Assembly: GCA_965146665.1 (NCBI GenBank) | Contig: CBCTHE010000003.1 | Coordinates: 186,001-250,000 of the forward strand | DNA from: Ructibacterium sp965146665 | GTDB lineage: Bacteria > Bacillota > Clostridia > Monoglobales > Monoglobaceae | Length of the DNA: 64,000 nt | Reading direction: 5' to 3' | In this document: positions 1-8,079 of the stretch, piece after piece | How positions within the stretch are numbered: the first letter of the stretch is position 1 | How the letters are laid out: each line of letters starts with the position of its first letter | The notes under the pieces: model-generated | Database searches by the model: none | What the model saw: the letters and a program-made list of their open reading frames with translations, nothing else | Told to the model about the DNA's origin: nothing | Translations under genes and position numbers: made by a program

Positions 1-1235
1 TTGTGGAGCAGATTTTTGAGATTGAGCGCGGACGTCTTGAGAGCTATAAAGGAAACTATACAAGCTATCTGAAGCAGAAGGAAGAGCGGAAAATTCGTCA
101 GGAGAAGGAATATGAGGCGCAGCAGATGGAAATAGCACGTCTGCAGACCTATGTGGATAAGAATATAGCCCGGTCCTCAACCGCAAACAGTGCAAAATCC
201 AGAATGAAGGCGCTGGAAAACATGGAGCTGGTAGAAAAGCCGGACGGTGACCTGCGGCAGATCAAGCTTCGTTTTGACATCACAAGGGAATCCTATAAGG
301 ATGTGCTTACAGTTGAGGATCTGGAGCTGGTAGTGGGACCTGAGCAAAAGCTTCTCTGCCGGCATATTGACCTCGCCGTAAAGCGGGGAGAAAAGATTGC
401 CATCATTGGAGAAAACGGGATTGGAAAATCCTCTTTTTTAAAGACCATTCAGGGGTTGATTCCGCACGCGCACGGGGACTATACCTGGGGGAAAAATACC
501 AGCGTCAGCTATTATGAGCAGGAAAATCTGAATCTGGACCCGGAGCGGTTGGCCATTGACGAGCTCTGGGACCGCTTTCCCCATACCCCGGAAGCGCAGA
601 TCCGTAAGGTTTTGGGCAGTGTTCTTCTGACAAAGGAAGATGTGTTCAAGCCGGTCAAGGTTATCAGCGGCGGCGAGCGGGCCAAGCTTGCATTCTGTAT
701 TTTGATGCTGGAAAAATCCAATGTTATGCTTCTGGACGAGCCAACCAACCATTTGGATCTGACCTCAAAGGAGATTCTGGAAAAAGCTCTGGCGGATTAT
801 GCGGGGACATTGCTGTTTGTCTCCCATGACCGGTATCTGCTCAATAAAATACCGGACAGAATTATTGAAATGACCCGGGACGGTGTCACCATCTATAATG
901 GCAATTATGACTATTATATGGAGCGGCAGCAGATGATGAGTCAGTCTGGAAATGGTGAGGCCGTGCCGGAAAAAGCGGCCAAGCCCGCAGCCTCCAGCTA
1001 TCGCAGTAAGGAACAGCGCCGGATTGAAGCACAGCGCAAGGCACGAATCCGGGAGTTGGAGGAGCTGATCGCATGGCTGGAAAAGGAGACCGCTGTGCTG
1101 CAGGATGAACTGACCCAGGAGGAGGTATATACCGACTACCAGCTGGCAACGGAAAAGACCGTCAAGATTGAGGAAAACAGCGCAAAGCTGGAGGAATGCT
1201 ATGCGGAATGGGAAACGCTGCAAGAGGAAGAATAG
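1..1235 (+). CDS. ABC-F family ATPase, 3' part (5' end outside window)
   Basis: The reading frame is open at the left edge, so this is the C-terminal ~410 residues of a protein that normally carries two ABC domains. Seen: the inter-domain linker (about residues 1-75 of the fragment), then the second ABC domain with Walker A GENGIGKSS (about 136-144), signature SGGERAK (about 222-228) and Walker B VMLLDEPTNHLD (about 241-252). A charged coiled-coil tail rich in Glu, Lys and Arg follows (about 335-410). There is no membrane segment, as expected for soluble ABC-F proteins that act on the ribosome (translation or antibiotic protection factors). The subfamily cannot be fixed without the first half. 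A small Cys protein follows 43 bases downstream in the same direction. Confidence 0.93.
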   Translation, partial: VEQIFEIERGRLESYKGNYTSYLKQKEERKIRQEKEYEAQQMEIARLQTYVDKNIARSSTANSAKSRMKALENMELVEKPDGDLRQIKLRFDITRESYKDVLTVEDLELVVGPEQKLLCRHIDLAVKRGEKIAIIGENGIGKSSFLKTIQGLIPHAHGDYTWGKNTSVSYYEQENLNLDPERLAIDELWDRFPHTPEAQIRKVLGSVLLTKEDVFKPVKVISGGERAKLAFCILMLEKSNVMLLDEPTNHLDLTSKEILEKALADYAGTLLFVSHDRYLLNKIPDRIIEMTRDGVTIYNGNYDYYMERQQMMSQSGNGEAVPEKAAKPAASSYRSKEQRRIEAQRKARIRELEELIAWLEKETAVLQDELTQEEVYTDYQLATEKTVKIEENSAKLEECYAEWETLQEEE

Positions 1236-1278
1236 GATAAAAATATACTCACATGCAAAATAAAAAGGAGGAAAAATC

Positions 1279-1455
1279 ATGGCTGGAAATTTGAATTGTG
1301 ATACCTGTAAAAACTATGTCTATGACGAAGGCTGCGATGGCTATATCTGTATGGCGAATATGGATCAGGACGAGGTATACCGCACACGTTCCACCCGGGA
1401 ATGTCCCTATTACCAGCCGGACGACGACTATCTGATTGTGAGAAAACAAAAATGA
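1279..1455 (+). CDS. Small Cys protein, DUF6472-like
   Basis: A 58-residue protein starting at ATG behind AAAAAGGAGG. It contains five Cys, with a CDTC pair near residue 7, a third and fourth Cys near 19-24, and a C-terminal CPYYQPDDDYLIVRKQK end. That end pattern (CPYF/Y, acidic stretch, Y-x-I-V-R-K-Q) is what I recall for the clostridial DUF6472 family, which has no assigned function. The Cys spacing suggests a small metal-binding or disulfide fold; this is inference. It is probably co-transcribed with the upstream ABC-F gene, because an intrinsic terminator follows the stop codon by about 12 bases. Confidence 0.8.
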   Translation: MAGNLNCDTCKNYVYDEGCDGYICMANMDQDEVYRTRSTRECPYYQPDDDYLIVRKQK

Positions 1456-1466
1456 CCTAAAACTGA

Positions 1467-1496
1467 GGTCCCCTCTTTCCTTGAGGGGATCTTTTT
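1467..1496 (+). terminator. Intrinsic terminator after the small Cys gene
   Basis: A 9-bp stem GGTCCCCTC / GAGGGGATC (one G-T pair) with a 7-nt loop is followed directly by TTTTT. It ends the ABC-F/small-Cys transcript and lies just upstream of the acetyltransferase ribosome binding site. Confidence 0.85.
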
Positions 1497-1525
1497 CAAT
1501 TTGGACTTTTAAAGGAGGCAAAATA

Positions 1526-1987
1526 ATGTATATCAGAACCGCACAAGTGTTCGATATCCCGGCGATACAGCGGCTATATCGTCAGCTTTTTGCACTTACC
1601 GCCCAGTGGCAGCCCAACTATTACCGTACCGCGGTTCAGGATGAGGCGTTTCTCTTGAATACAATACAGGAGCCCGATACAGATATTCTGCTCGTCGAAG
1701 ACAATACAGAAGTGGTCGGTTTTTTGTTGATCCAAGCCCAATCCACGCCACTTTATACCTGTGTAAAGCCCAGAAGTTTTGCGTATATCACCGATCTTGC
1801 GGTGGATGAACGGGTTCGCAGACAGGGCATTGGCACAATGCTTCTGCATGCCGCCGGTGAATGGGCCGGAGAGCGCGGATTGGAATATCTGGAGCTCAGT
1901 GTCCTGCACGAGAACGAAAACGCCCGGATATTCTATGCAAAATTGGGTATGACGGAAGCAATTCATACTCTGCGGAAGGAATTGTAA
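1526..1987 (+). CDS. GNAT family N-acetyltransferase
   Basis: A 153-residue single-domain protein. The start is the ATG eight bases behind AAAGGAGG; an upstream in-frame TTG sits inside the terminator and is rejected. The acetyl-CoA motif A is visible as ITDLAVDERVRRQGIG (about 88-103, R-R-x-G-x-G), followed by the amphipathic helix and a C-terminal ENENARIFYAKLGM motif B. The protein should transfer an acetyl group from acetyl-CoA to an amine, but the substrate cannot be read from the sequence. It stands alone between a terminator and the convergent ileS gene. Confidence 0.9.
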   Translation: MYIRTAQVFDIPAIQRLYRQLFALTAQWQPNYYRTAVQDEAFLLNTIQEPDTDILLVEDNTEVVGFLLIQAQSTPLYTCVKPRSFAYITDLAVDERVRRQGIGTMLLHAAGEWAGERGLEYLELSVLHENENARIFYAKLGMTEAIHTLRKEL

Positions 1988-2178
1988 ACCAGCTTTGATA
2001 TAAACCATAAAACAACAAAAGCGCAGATAAAGCGAATAGTATAGATCGTATCAAGGTGTTTTTCCATCCGCCACAGCCCCTACCAGCGTGTAACATCTAA
2101 AACTTTATGTTTCTTGCAAGCTTTTCTCCGGCAAAATAAACCGTCTGCTCTGCATATCAGCTTTTTCGACACGCTCAA

Positions 2179-2207
2179 CAAAAGCGCCGGGTATTCCGGC
2201 GCTTTTG
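2179..2207 (-). terminator. Terminator of ileS (possibly bidirectional)
   Basis: A perfect CAAAAGCGCCGG / CCGGCGCTTTTG stem surrounds the 5-nt loop GTATT, just beyond the ileS stop. The tails are T-rich on both strands, so it may also stop the convergent acetyltransferase transcript. The rest of 1988-2178 holds no gene I can support. Confidence 0.8.
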
Positions 2208-2220
2208 TCATGTCATTTCA

Positions 2221-5200
2221 CTATGCTTTCTCAATGGCAATGGATACCTTCTCTCCGTTGATATTCCACTCCTTTGCGTCAGCCGGGACGGAAGGGGTAT
2301 CCTCAAGGGTTTCAGCCAACAGCTGACCCTTCATCTCGTCTCCATTGGACGCGGCGACAGCCGCAATTTTTTCACTTCCGGAAAAATACACACGGATGTG
2401 GTCGGTGACCTCAAAGCCGCTGTCCTTCCGCATGGTTTGCACCTTGCTGATAAACTCGCGGACAAAGCCCTCTTCAATCAGGCTGTCACTCAAATTAGTG
2501 TCCAGAACCACGGTAAAGCCTGCGTCGCCGGCTGAGACAAAGCCGTCCTTTTGCAGGGTTTCGATAAGGACGTCCTCCTTATTGATCTCAACCTCCGTAT
2601 CCTGCACGGTCAGGGTCAGGGGCGCGCCGCTGTTCAGCTGCGCCATGACTGCTGCGCCGTCCATCTGGCCAATGGCGTCAAAAATGGGGCGCATGAGCTT
2701 GCCGTACTTAGGCCCCATGGTACGCATTTGAGGCTTAAACTGGTAGGTGATGAACCCGCTGGCATCCTCTGTGAATTCCACATCTTTGATATTGAGCTCC
2801 TCCAGGATAATATCCCGATATGCCTCGTTGACCGGGGCAGCGGACTGGACAAAGAGCTTGGACAGGGGCTGGCGGTTCTTGATATTCGCCTCATTCCGGC
2901 AGGCACGGCCCAACATGACGATCTTACGAATGGCATCCATATCCCGCTCAATTTCCGGGAAACGGAATTCCTCACGCACAGCGGGAAAATCGCATAAATG
3001 GACACTTTCCGGCGCGGTTTTGTCCACAGAAAGGACGAGGTTCTGATAGATTTGCTCTGTCATAAAAGGAATGAAGGGGGCGCAGACCTTTGCAAATTCC
3101 ACCAGAGTGGTGTAAAGGGTCATATAGGCGCTTACTTTATCCTCGTTCATTTCGCTGGCCCAGAACCGGGCGCGGGAACGGCGGACATACCAGTTGCTCA
3201 GTTCATCCGTAAATTCGGTAATGGCCCGGGCGGCTTCGGTAATCCGGTAGTTTTCAAGATTTTTATCCACGGTCTCAATCAAATTGCTGAGCTTGGACAG
3301 TATCCATTTGTCCAGCACGGAAAGATTTTCTGTATCCAGCGTGTACTGGGTGGGATCAAACTGATCAATCTCCGCATACAGAACATAGAAGGCATAAGTA
3401 TTCCAAAGGGTACCCAGGAATTTCCGCTGGGACTCGGAAACATTTTTCGCAGAGAAACGGTTGGGCAGCCAGGGGGCGGAATTAGAGTAGAAGTACCACC
3501 GGACAGCGTCGCTTCCCTGATCGTTCAATATATCCATGGGTAAGATGACATTGCCCTTGTGCTTGCTCATTTTAATGCCCTTGTCATCCTGTACATGGCC
3601 CAAGACCACCACGTTTTTATAAGGCGCCTGGTCAAAGAGCTGGGTGGAGATGGCCATGAGCGTATAGAACCAGCCGCGGGTCTGATCAATAGCCTCGCTG
3701 ATGAAGTCGGCGGGGAAGTTATTTTCAAACATCTCCTTGTTTTCGAAGGGATAGTGCCATTGCGCAAAGGGCATAGAACCGGAGTCAAACCAGCAGTCAA
3801 TCACCTCTGACACGCGGGTCATTTCGCCGCCGCATTCCGGACAGCGGAGCTTAACCTGATCCACATAGGGCTTGTGGAGTTCAATGTCATCCGGGCAGTT
3901 GATGCCCATTTCCTTCAGCTCCGCAATGGAACCGATCACATGGCGGTGACCGCAGGAACATTCCCAGATGGGAAGCGGGGTTCCCCAGTAACGGGAACGG
4001 GAGAGTCCCCAGTCAATGATGTTTTCCAGGAAATTGCCGAACCGGCCGTGCTTGATATTATCCGGAAGCCAGTTTACGGTCTCATTGTTTTTCAGCAGAT
4101 TATCCCGCACCGCAGTCATCTTGATGAACCAGGTGTCACAGGCATAGTAGAGCAGCGGGGTGTCACACCGCCAGCAGAAGGGATAGCTGTGCTCAAACGG
4201 AATGACAGCAAAGCATTGGTTTCGTTCTTTCAGATCACGGATAATGAGTTTGTCAGTATCCTTGACAAACATGCCGCTCCAGTCCCCTGTGCACTCAATA
4301 AAGTTTCCCTGGGTGTTCACATGGTTCACAAACGGCAGGTCATTTTCCTTGCCGACCCGGGAGTCATCCTCACCAAAGGCAGGCGCAATATGGACAATAC
4401 CTGTACCGTCTTCCATGGTAACGTAGTTATCCGCCACTACATAATAGGCCTTCCTGTCCGGCTGAATAAAGGTATAGAGCGGTTCATACTCCATACCCTG
4501 CAGGTCGGTGCCTATATAGGAGTCCAGGACTGTGACCTCCTGTTCGACGAATACGGATTTGACCAGCGCCTGCGCGAGGATGCAGATACCATCCTCAGCC
4601 TGTACCTTTACATAGGTTTCGCCGGGGTTTACGCACAGTGCCACATTGGAGGGCAGTGTCCAGGGTGTGGTGGTCCATGCAAGCAGATAGGTGTCCGGCT
4701 GACCCACAACCGGAAATTTCACAATCATGGAGTTTTCCTTAACATCCTTATAGCCCTGGGCGACCTCATGGCTGGACAGGGAGGTGCCGCACCGGGGACA
4801 GTAGGGCATGATTTTATGGCCCTTGTAGAGGAGGCCCTTGTCCCAGATTTGCCGGAGCGCCCACCAGACAGATTCGATGTAGTCGTTGTGATAGGTCACA
4901 TAAGGGTTGTCCATATCGGCCCAGAAACCCACACGGTCACTCATTTCCTCCCATTCGCTCTGATAGGTGAAAACGCTGTCCTTACACTTTTTAATAAAAT
5001 CCTCAATACCATATTTTTCAATTTCAGGCTTACCGCTGATGCCAAGGGCCTTTTCCACCTCAAGTTCAACCGGCAGTCCATGGGTATCCCAGCCCGCTTT
5101 TCTCAGAACATGATAGCCCTTCATGGTGCGGTAACGGGGAATCAGGTCTTTGACCGCACGGGTCAGGACATGGCCGATATGAGGCTTGCCGTTTGCGGTA

Positions 5201-5343
5201 GGCGGACCATCGAAAAAGGTGAATTTCTCCCGGCCCTCGCGGTTTTCCATACTCTTTTTAAATATATCATGCTCTTTCCAGAATTCGACCACTTCTTTTT
5301 CGCGGTCAACAAAGGAAAGCTCTGTCGATACTTTGTGATACAT
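2221..5343 (-). CDS. ileS: Isoleucyl-tRNA synthetase, long form
   Basis: A 1040-residue class I synthetase that attaches isoleucine to tRNA-Ile. Seen: the FFDGPPTANGKPHIGH block (HIGH motif, about 44-59), the CP1 editing region with AWTTTPWTLPSN and GTGIVHIAPAFGEDD, and KIKMSKHKGN-type active-site loop KGIKMSKHKGN. The anticodon-binding domain and a long C-terminal extension follow. The length and the GWDTHGLPVE block resemble the long Thermus/eukaryote-like IleRS group rather than the ~930-residue E. coli form; this is family knowledge. The ATG lies behind GGAGG. It has its own promoter and a ~215-nt leader rather than being coupled to galK. Confidence 0.97.
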   Translation of the reverse strand: MYHKVSTELSFVDREKEVVEFWKEHDIFKKSMENREGREKFTFFDGPPTANGKPHIGHVLTRAVKDLIPRYRTMKGYHVLRKAGWDTHGLPVELEVEKALGISGKPEIEKYGIEDFIKKCKDSVFTYQSEWEEMSDRVGFWADMDNPYVTYHNDYIESVWWALRQIWDKGLLYKGHKIMPYCPRCGTSLSSHEVAQGYKDVKENSMIVKFPVVGQPDTYLLAWTTTPWTLPSNVALCVNPGETYVKVQAEDGICILAQALVKSVFVEQEVTVLDSYIGTDLQGMEYEPLYTFIQPDRKAYYVVADNYVTMEDGTGIVHIAPAFGEDDSRVGKENDLPFVNHVNTQGNFIECTGDWSGMFVKDTDKLIIRDLKERNQCFAVIPFEHSYPFCWRCDTPLLYYACDTWFIKMTAVRDNLLKNNETVNWLPDNIKHGRFGNFLENIIDWGLSRSRYWGTPLPIWECSCGHRHVIGSIAELKEMGINCPDDIELHKPYVDQVKLRCPECGGEMTRVSEVIDCWFDSGSMPFAQWHYPFENKEMFENNFPADFISEAIDQTRGWFYTLMAISTQLFDQAPYKNVVVLGHVQDDKGIKMSKHKGNVILPMDILNDQGSDAVRWYFYSNSAPWLPNRFSAKNVSESQRKFLGTLWNTYAFYVLYAEIDQFDPTQYTLDTENLSVLDKWILSKLSNLIETVDKNLENYRITEAARAITEFTDELSNWYVRRSRARFWASEMNEDKVSAYMTLYTTLVEFAKVCAPFIPFMTEQIYQNLVLSVDKTAPESVHLCDFPAVREEFRFPEIERDMDAIRKIVMLGRACRNEANIKNRQPLSKLFVQSAAPVNEAYRDIILEELNIKDVEFTEDASGFITYQFKPQMRTMGPKYGKLMRPIFDAIGQMDGAAVMAQLNSGAPLTLTVQDTEVEINKEDVLIETLQKDGFVSAGDAGFTVVLDTNLSDSLIEEGFVREFISKVQTMRKDSGFEVTDHIRVYFSGSEKIAAVAASNGDEMKGQLLAETLEDTPSVPADAKEWNINGEKVSIAIEKA

Positions 5344-5561
5344 ATAAAAAGAACCTCCATTTCTATATTTATCAAAATAATATGCTGAACAAGAACATAC
5401 GTTCTTAAATTAAATTACAACCGTTTCAGTTTTAAAATATAACTTATATAGTTTATAATAAAAAAGGCTTTTTGTAAAGAGGAAATATAAAAAAAGTCTC
5501 TTTTACAGCAAAACAGCTGTCGGCAGGAGAAAGAGCGAAACCGGCAATCCTGCCCGTTCTT
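5344..5561 (-). promoter_or_regulatory. Untranslated leader of ileS with stem-loops, no T-box
   Basis: Between the predicted start site (~5561) and the ileS ATG lies about 215 nt of mostly AT-rich leader. On the minus strand it contains a GGCAGGA / TCCTGCC stem, an ACAGC / GCTGT hairpin followed by AAAAGAGACTTTTTTT, and a GTAAAAGAG / CTCTTTAC pairing. I looked for the T-box core (GGTGGNACCGCG) typical of clostridial aminoacyl-tRNA synthetase leaders and did not find it. Regulation by attenuation is possible but unproven. Confidence 0.45.
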
Positions 5562-5567
5562 TGCCTT

Positions 5568-5596
5568 ATCCTACCAAACAGCTGTAAAATTGTCAA
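5568..5596 (-). promoter_or_regulatory. SigA-type promoter for ileS
   Basis: Minus strand TTGACA, 17-nt spacer, TAGGAT, located just past the galK stop. The -35 is perfect and the -10 matches four of six. Confidence 0.6.
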
Positions 5597-5612
5597 TGTT
5601 TTTTTGACGCGC

Positions 5613-6788
5613 CTATTCCTGAACCAGCTCCCGGCCGCCGTCGCCAATCTCGGTAATATAGAAGGAAGCGGCATAGCCGACAGCTTCCTGATACCTTTTG
5701 CCCACCTGGGCAATGAAGGTATCCACACTGTCGTCCCTGACCAGACTGACCGTACAGCCGCCGAAACCGGCCCCTGTCATTCTGGAACCCAGCACCCCGT
5801 CGATTTTGAGCGCTTCCGCCGCCAGAATATCAAGCTCCTCACAGGAGACCTCATACAGATCCCGGAGCGATTCATGCGAGGCAGTCATCAGTGCGCCAAA
5901 GGCCTCAAGGTCACCCTCGTTCAGTACCTCAATCGCCCGTTTTACACGGTCATCTTCCTCAACAACATGCCGGACACGGCGCTCCACCACCTCGTCCGTG
6001 ATGGCATCTCTCACCTTTTGATAATCCGTCACAGACACATCTCCCAAACAGGTAATACCCGGAAGTTTTTCCTTCAGAATTTCAAATCCCGCCTCACACT
6101 GTCCGCGGCGCTCATTGTATTTGGACGCGCCCAGGGAATGCTTTTTATTGGTATTGGACAGGATCAGTTTATAGCCCTCCAGCTCAATGGGCACCAGCTG
6201 ATACGCCAAGGTTTTGCAGTCCAAAAAGATAGCATGGTTTTTCCGGCCCATGGCAGAGGCAAACTGATCCATGATGCCGCACATGACGCCTACATAATGG
6301 TGCTCGGCCAGCTGGCTGAGCCTGGCCATTTCGATACTGTCGATATTCTCGGCGCCGCCCAGGCTTGCCATGGCAATGGCCGTGGAAACCTCGATGGCCG
6401 CAGAGGAAGAGAGCCCCGCTCCGTGCGGTGTGGTATCGTGATAGAGCATATCCGCGCCCACAATTTCATAGCCCGCCTTTTTCAGTTCTACAAAGATACC
6501 AAACTGATAGTTGCCCCATTTTAAATCCTTAAAATTCTCAATGGTGTCTACCGTGCCTTCCACCATGTCCGGCAGGTCTGTGGCCTTCATGCGGATTTTG
6601 CCATCCTCCCGGACACGGGCCACGACTGTGGTACAAAAGGTCAGCGCCGCAGGGAAAACACAGCCCCCGCTGTAGTCCGTATGCTCTCCGATCAGGTTGA
6701 CCCGTCCCGGTGATGCAAAGACACGGACGCCGTCCAGCGTGCCGCCGAAGGTGTTGATAAACTCCTGTTTTAATTCAGCAATGGTCAT
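5613..6788 (-). CDS. galK: Galactokinase
   Basis: A 391-residue GHMP kinase that phosphorylates galactose to galactose-1-phosphate (Leloir pathway). Seen: the galactokinase signature GRVNLIGEHTDY (28-39), the GHMP ATP loop GAGLSSSAA (about 122-130), and the C-terminal motif GSRMTGAGFGGCTVSLV (about 335-351). Length matches the family. Start ATG lies behind GGAAAGGTG. It follows galT on the same strand with a 138-base gap carrying an inverted repeat, so the two form a gal unit. No epimerase or mutarotase gene is in the window. Confidence 0.97.
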   Translation of the reverse strand: MTIAELKQEFINTFGGTLDGVRVFASPGRVNLIGEHTDYSGGCVFPAALTFCTTVVARVREDGKIRMKATDLPDMVEGTVDTIENFKDLKWGNYQFGIFVELKKAGYEIVGADMLYHDTTPHGAGLSSSAAIEVSTAIAMASLGGAENIDSIEMARLSQLAEHHYVGVMCGIMDQFASAMGRKNHAIFLDCKTLAYQLVPIELEGYKLILSNTNKKHSLGASKYNERRGQCEAGFEILKEKLPGITCLGDVSVTDYQKVRDAITDEVVERRVRHVVEEDDRVKRAIEVLNEGDLEAFGALMTASHESLRDLYEVSCEELDILAAEALKIDGVLGSRMTGAGFGGCTVSLVRDDSVDTFIAQVGKRYQEAVGYAASFYITEIGDGGRELVQE

Positions 6789-6881
6789 AATGTATTCACC
6801 TTTCCGCTCACAAAATCAAATGCCAGGCACACACGGCGCAAAAGCCTCACAGCCCGGCAAAACATTGTCTAGTCACTATGA

Positions 6882-6914
6882 AAACGCCTATCGTGAGCCG
6901 GAAAAGGCGTTTTG
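6882..6914 (-). terminator. Inverted repeat between galT and galK, possible weak terminator
   Basis: AAAACGCC / GGCGTTTT arms with a 17-nt loop sit 13 bases past the galT stop. The U-tract is only the TTTT of the stem itself, so it may be a partial terminator or an mRNA processing/stability element rather than a full stop. Confidence 0.4.
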
Positions 6915-6926
6915 TTTCAGGCAAAA

Positions 6927-7910
6927 CTATGCCTGACCCTCCAGTTTTTTCAAAAACTTCTGATGCGCTGCCCGCAGTTCCTGCGCCTTTTCCTCCGGGG
7001 CGGTCGGATTACAGGCCGCCCAAGCCCCAGTCTCGCTGGAGGCGTTGAATTTCTGCTTGTCTGCGGCGCGCATGGGCGGGAAAAATTCAATGTGGAAATG
7101 GAAGTAATCAGAACAGTCGCCGCTGTTGACCGGATCCTGATGCATACACATCATATAGGGGAAGGGATAGTCAAACAGACTGTCGAGCATTCCGGCGGTT
7201 TCTTTTAAAATCTTTGCCAAATTATCCCTTTGCCGGCCGCTGAACTGCGAGAGATTCTGGACGTGATCTTTTGCCGCAATATATACCCCATAGGGGTAGT
7301 CCGTGAAGAAGGGGAGGAAGGTGATGAAATCCTCATTTTCAATCACGACCCGCTCCTTGTATTCCACTTCATTTTTCAAAATGTCACAAATCAGACAGCG
7401 GCCCTTTTCCTCAAAATATTCTCTGCTGGATGCCAGCTCTACCTCCAGCTTCTTTGGAATATAGCTGTATCCGTAAATCTGCCCGTGGGGATGTGGCATG
7501 GTCACGCCAACTACATCGCCGCGGTTCTCAAAAATAAAGATATATTTGATCTTTTCATCCTCCCGCAGGGTTTCAAACCGCTGGGTCCAGAGATCCACAA
7601 GCTCACGGAGGTGAGGTACGCTCAGCTCCGGCAGGGTGACGGTATGGTCCGGAGAATAGAGTACCACCTCACATTTGCCATAGGCCTCCCGAGTCTGGTA
7701 GAGCTCCGTCTCCACATCGTCCGGCACAGGCGGATTCTGGGAAAGAGCAGGAAAATCATTGTCATATTCATATACTGTGAAATGCTCCGGCACCTTTCCG
7801 GAACCAGGACAGAAGGGACACCAGTTCTTAGGCATCTGCGGTCGGTTCTGGCGATGCGAAGCAATCATGACCCAGTCTTTTGTAAGCGGGTTATAACGTA
7901 GTTCAGCCAT
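6927..7910 (-). CDS. galT: Galactose-1-phosphate uridylyltransferase
   Basis: A 327-residue HIT-superfamily enzyme exchanging UMP between UDP-glucose and galactose-1-phosphate. Seen: the N-terminal CPFC zinc-type pair (31-34), the catalytic HPHGQ motif (140-144, with His142 as the expected nucleophile), and C-terminal HFHIEFFPP with further metal-ligand His. The ATG lies behind GAGGAGG. It is first gene of the gal unit, with a promoter and an operator-like inverted repeat upstream, facing the divergent subtilase gene. Confidence 0.96.
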   Translation of the reverse strand: MAELRYNPLTKDWVMIASHRQNRPQMPKNWCPFCPGSGKVPEHFTVYEYDNDFPALSQNPPVPDDVETELYQTREAYGKCEVVLYSPDHTVTLPELSVPHLRELVDLWTQRFETLREDEKIKYIFIFENRGDVVGVTMPHPHGQIYGYSYIPKKLEVELASSREYFEEKGRCLICDILKNEVEYKERVVIENEDFITFLPFFTDYPYGVYIAAKDHVQNLSQFSGRQRDNLAKILKETAGMLDSLFDYPFPYMMCMHQDPVNSGDCSDYFHFHIEFFPPMRAADKQKFNASSETGAWAACNPTAPEEKAQELRAAHQKFLKKLEGQA

Positions 7911-7953
7911 GCTTAATCCTCCTCATATCTATGCAACATATTCTTATAGGTTA

Positions 7954-7981
7954 AGTGTACCATAAACCATGTCAACGTCAA
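7954..7981 (-). promoter_or_regulatory. Promoter for galT-galK
   Basis: Minus strand TTGACG, 16-nt spacer, TACACT. The -35 lies inside the inverted repeat at 7976-7997. A second TTGACA sits 6 bases further on and could be an alternative -35. Confidence 0.5.
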
Positions 7982-7997
7982 TATTAAATAATTGACG
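7976..7997. promoter_or_regulatory. Operator-like inverted repeat over the gal promoter
   Basis: CGTCAAT and ATTGACG form a perfect 7-bp inverted repeat around an 8-nt AT-only centre. One arm overlaps the galT -35. This is the geometry of a repressor site (a LacI/GalR- or GntR-type regulator would fit), but no regulator gene lies nearby in the window. Confidence 0.45.
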
Positions 7998-8007
7998 TCA
8001 CAATCCG

Positions 8008-8028
8008 AAGATTCTAACACAGAATCTT
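8008..8028. promoter_or_regulatory. Second inverted repeat, at the subtilase promoter
   Basis: AAGATTCT and AGAATCTT are perfect 8-bp arms around AACAC. The right arm touches the -35 of the subtilase promoter, so it may be an operator; it could also form a short hairpin. Confidence 0.4.
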
Positions 8029-8055
8029 GCGTAGTTCAGGGTTTTATGCTATACT
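8027..8055 (+). promoter_or_regulatory. Extended -10 promoter for the subtilase gene
   Basis: TTGCGT, 17-nt spacer, TATACT, with TG one base before the -10 (extended -10). Transcription would begin about 20 bases before the ribosome binding site. Confidence 0.6.
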
Positions 8056-8079
8056 TACAGACATAAAGGAGGCTGATCT

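Noticed and set aside
1963..2067. Minus-strand 34-residue frame with one hydrophobic segment (MEKHLDTIYT...)
   Set aside because: It overlaps the acetyltransferase 3' end antisense, has only a weak AGGGGC site 11 bases upstream and no convincing promoter. It could be chance; conservation would be needed.
2551..5388. Long plus-strand open frames opposite ileS, and similar antisense frames elsewhere (for example opposite clpX, iorA, aspS)
   Set aside because: They are shadows of well-identified genes: no ribosome binding sites, no domain signatures, unusual composition.
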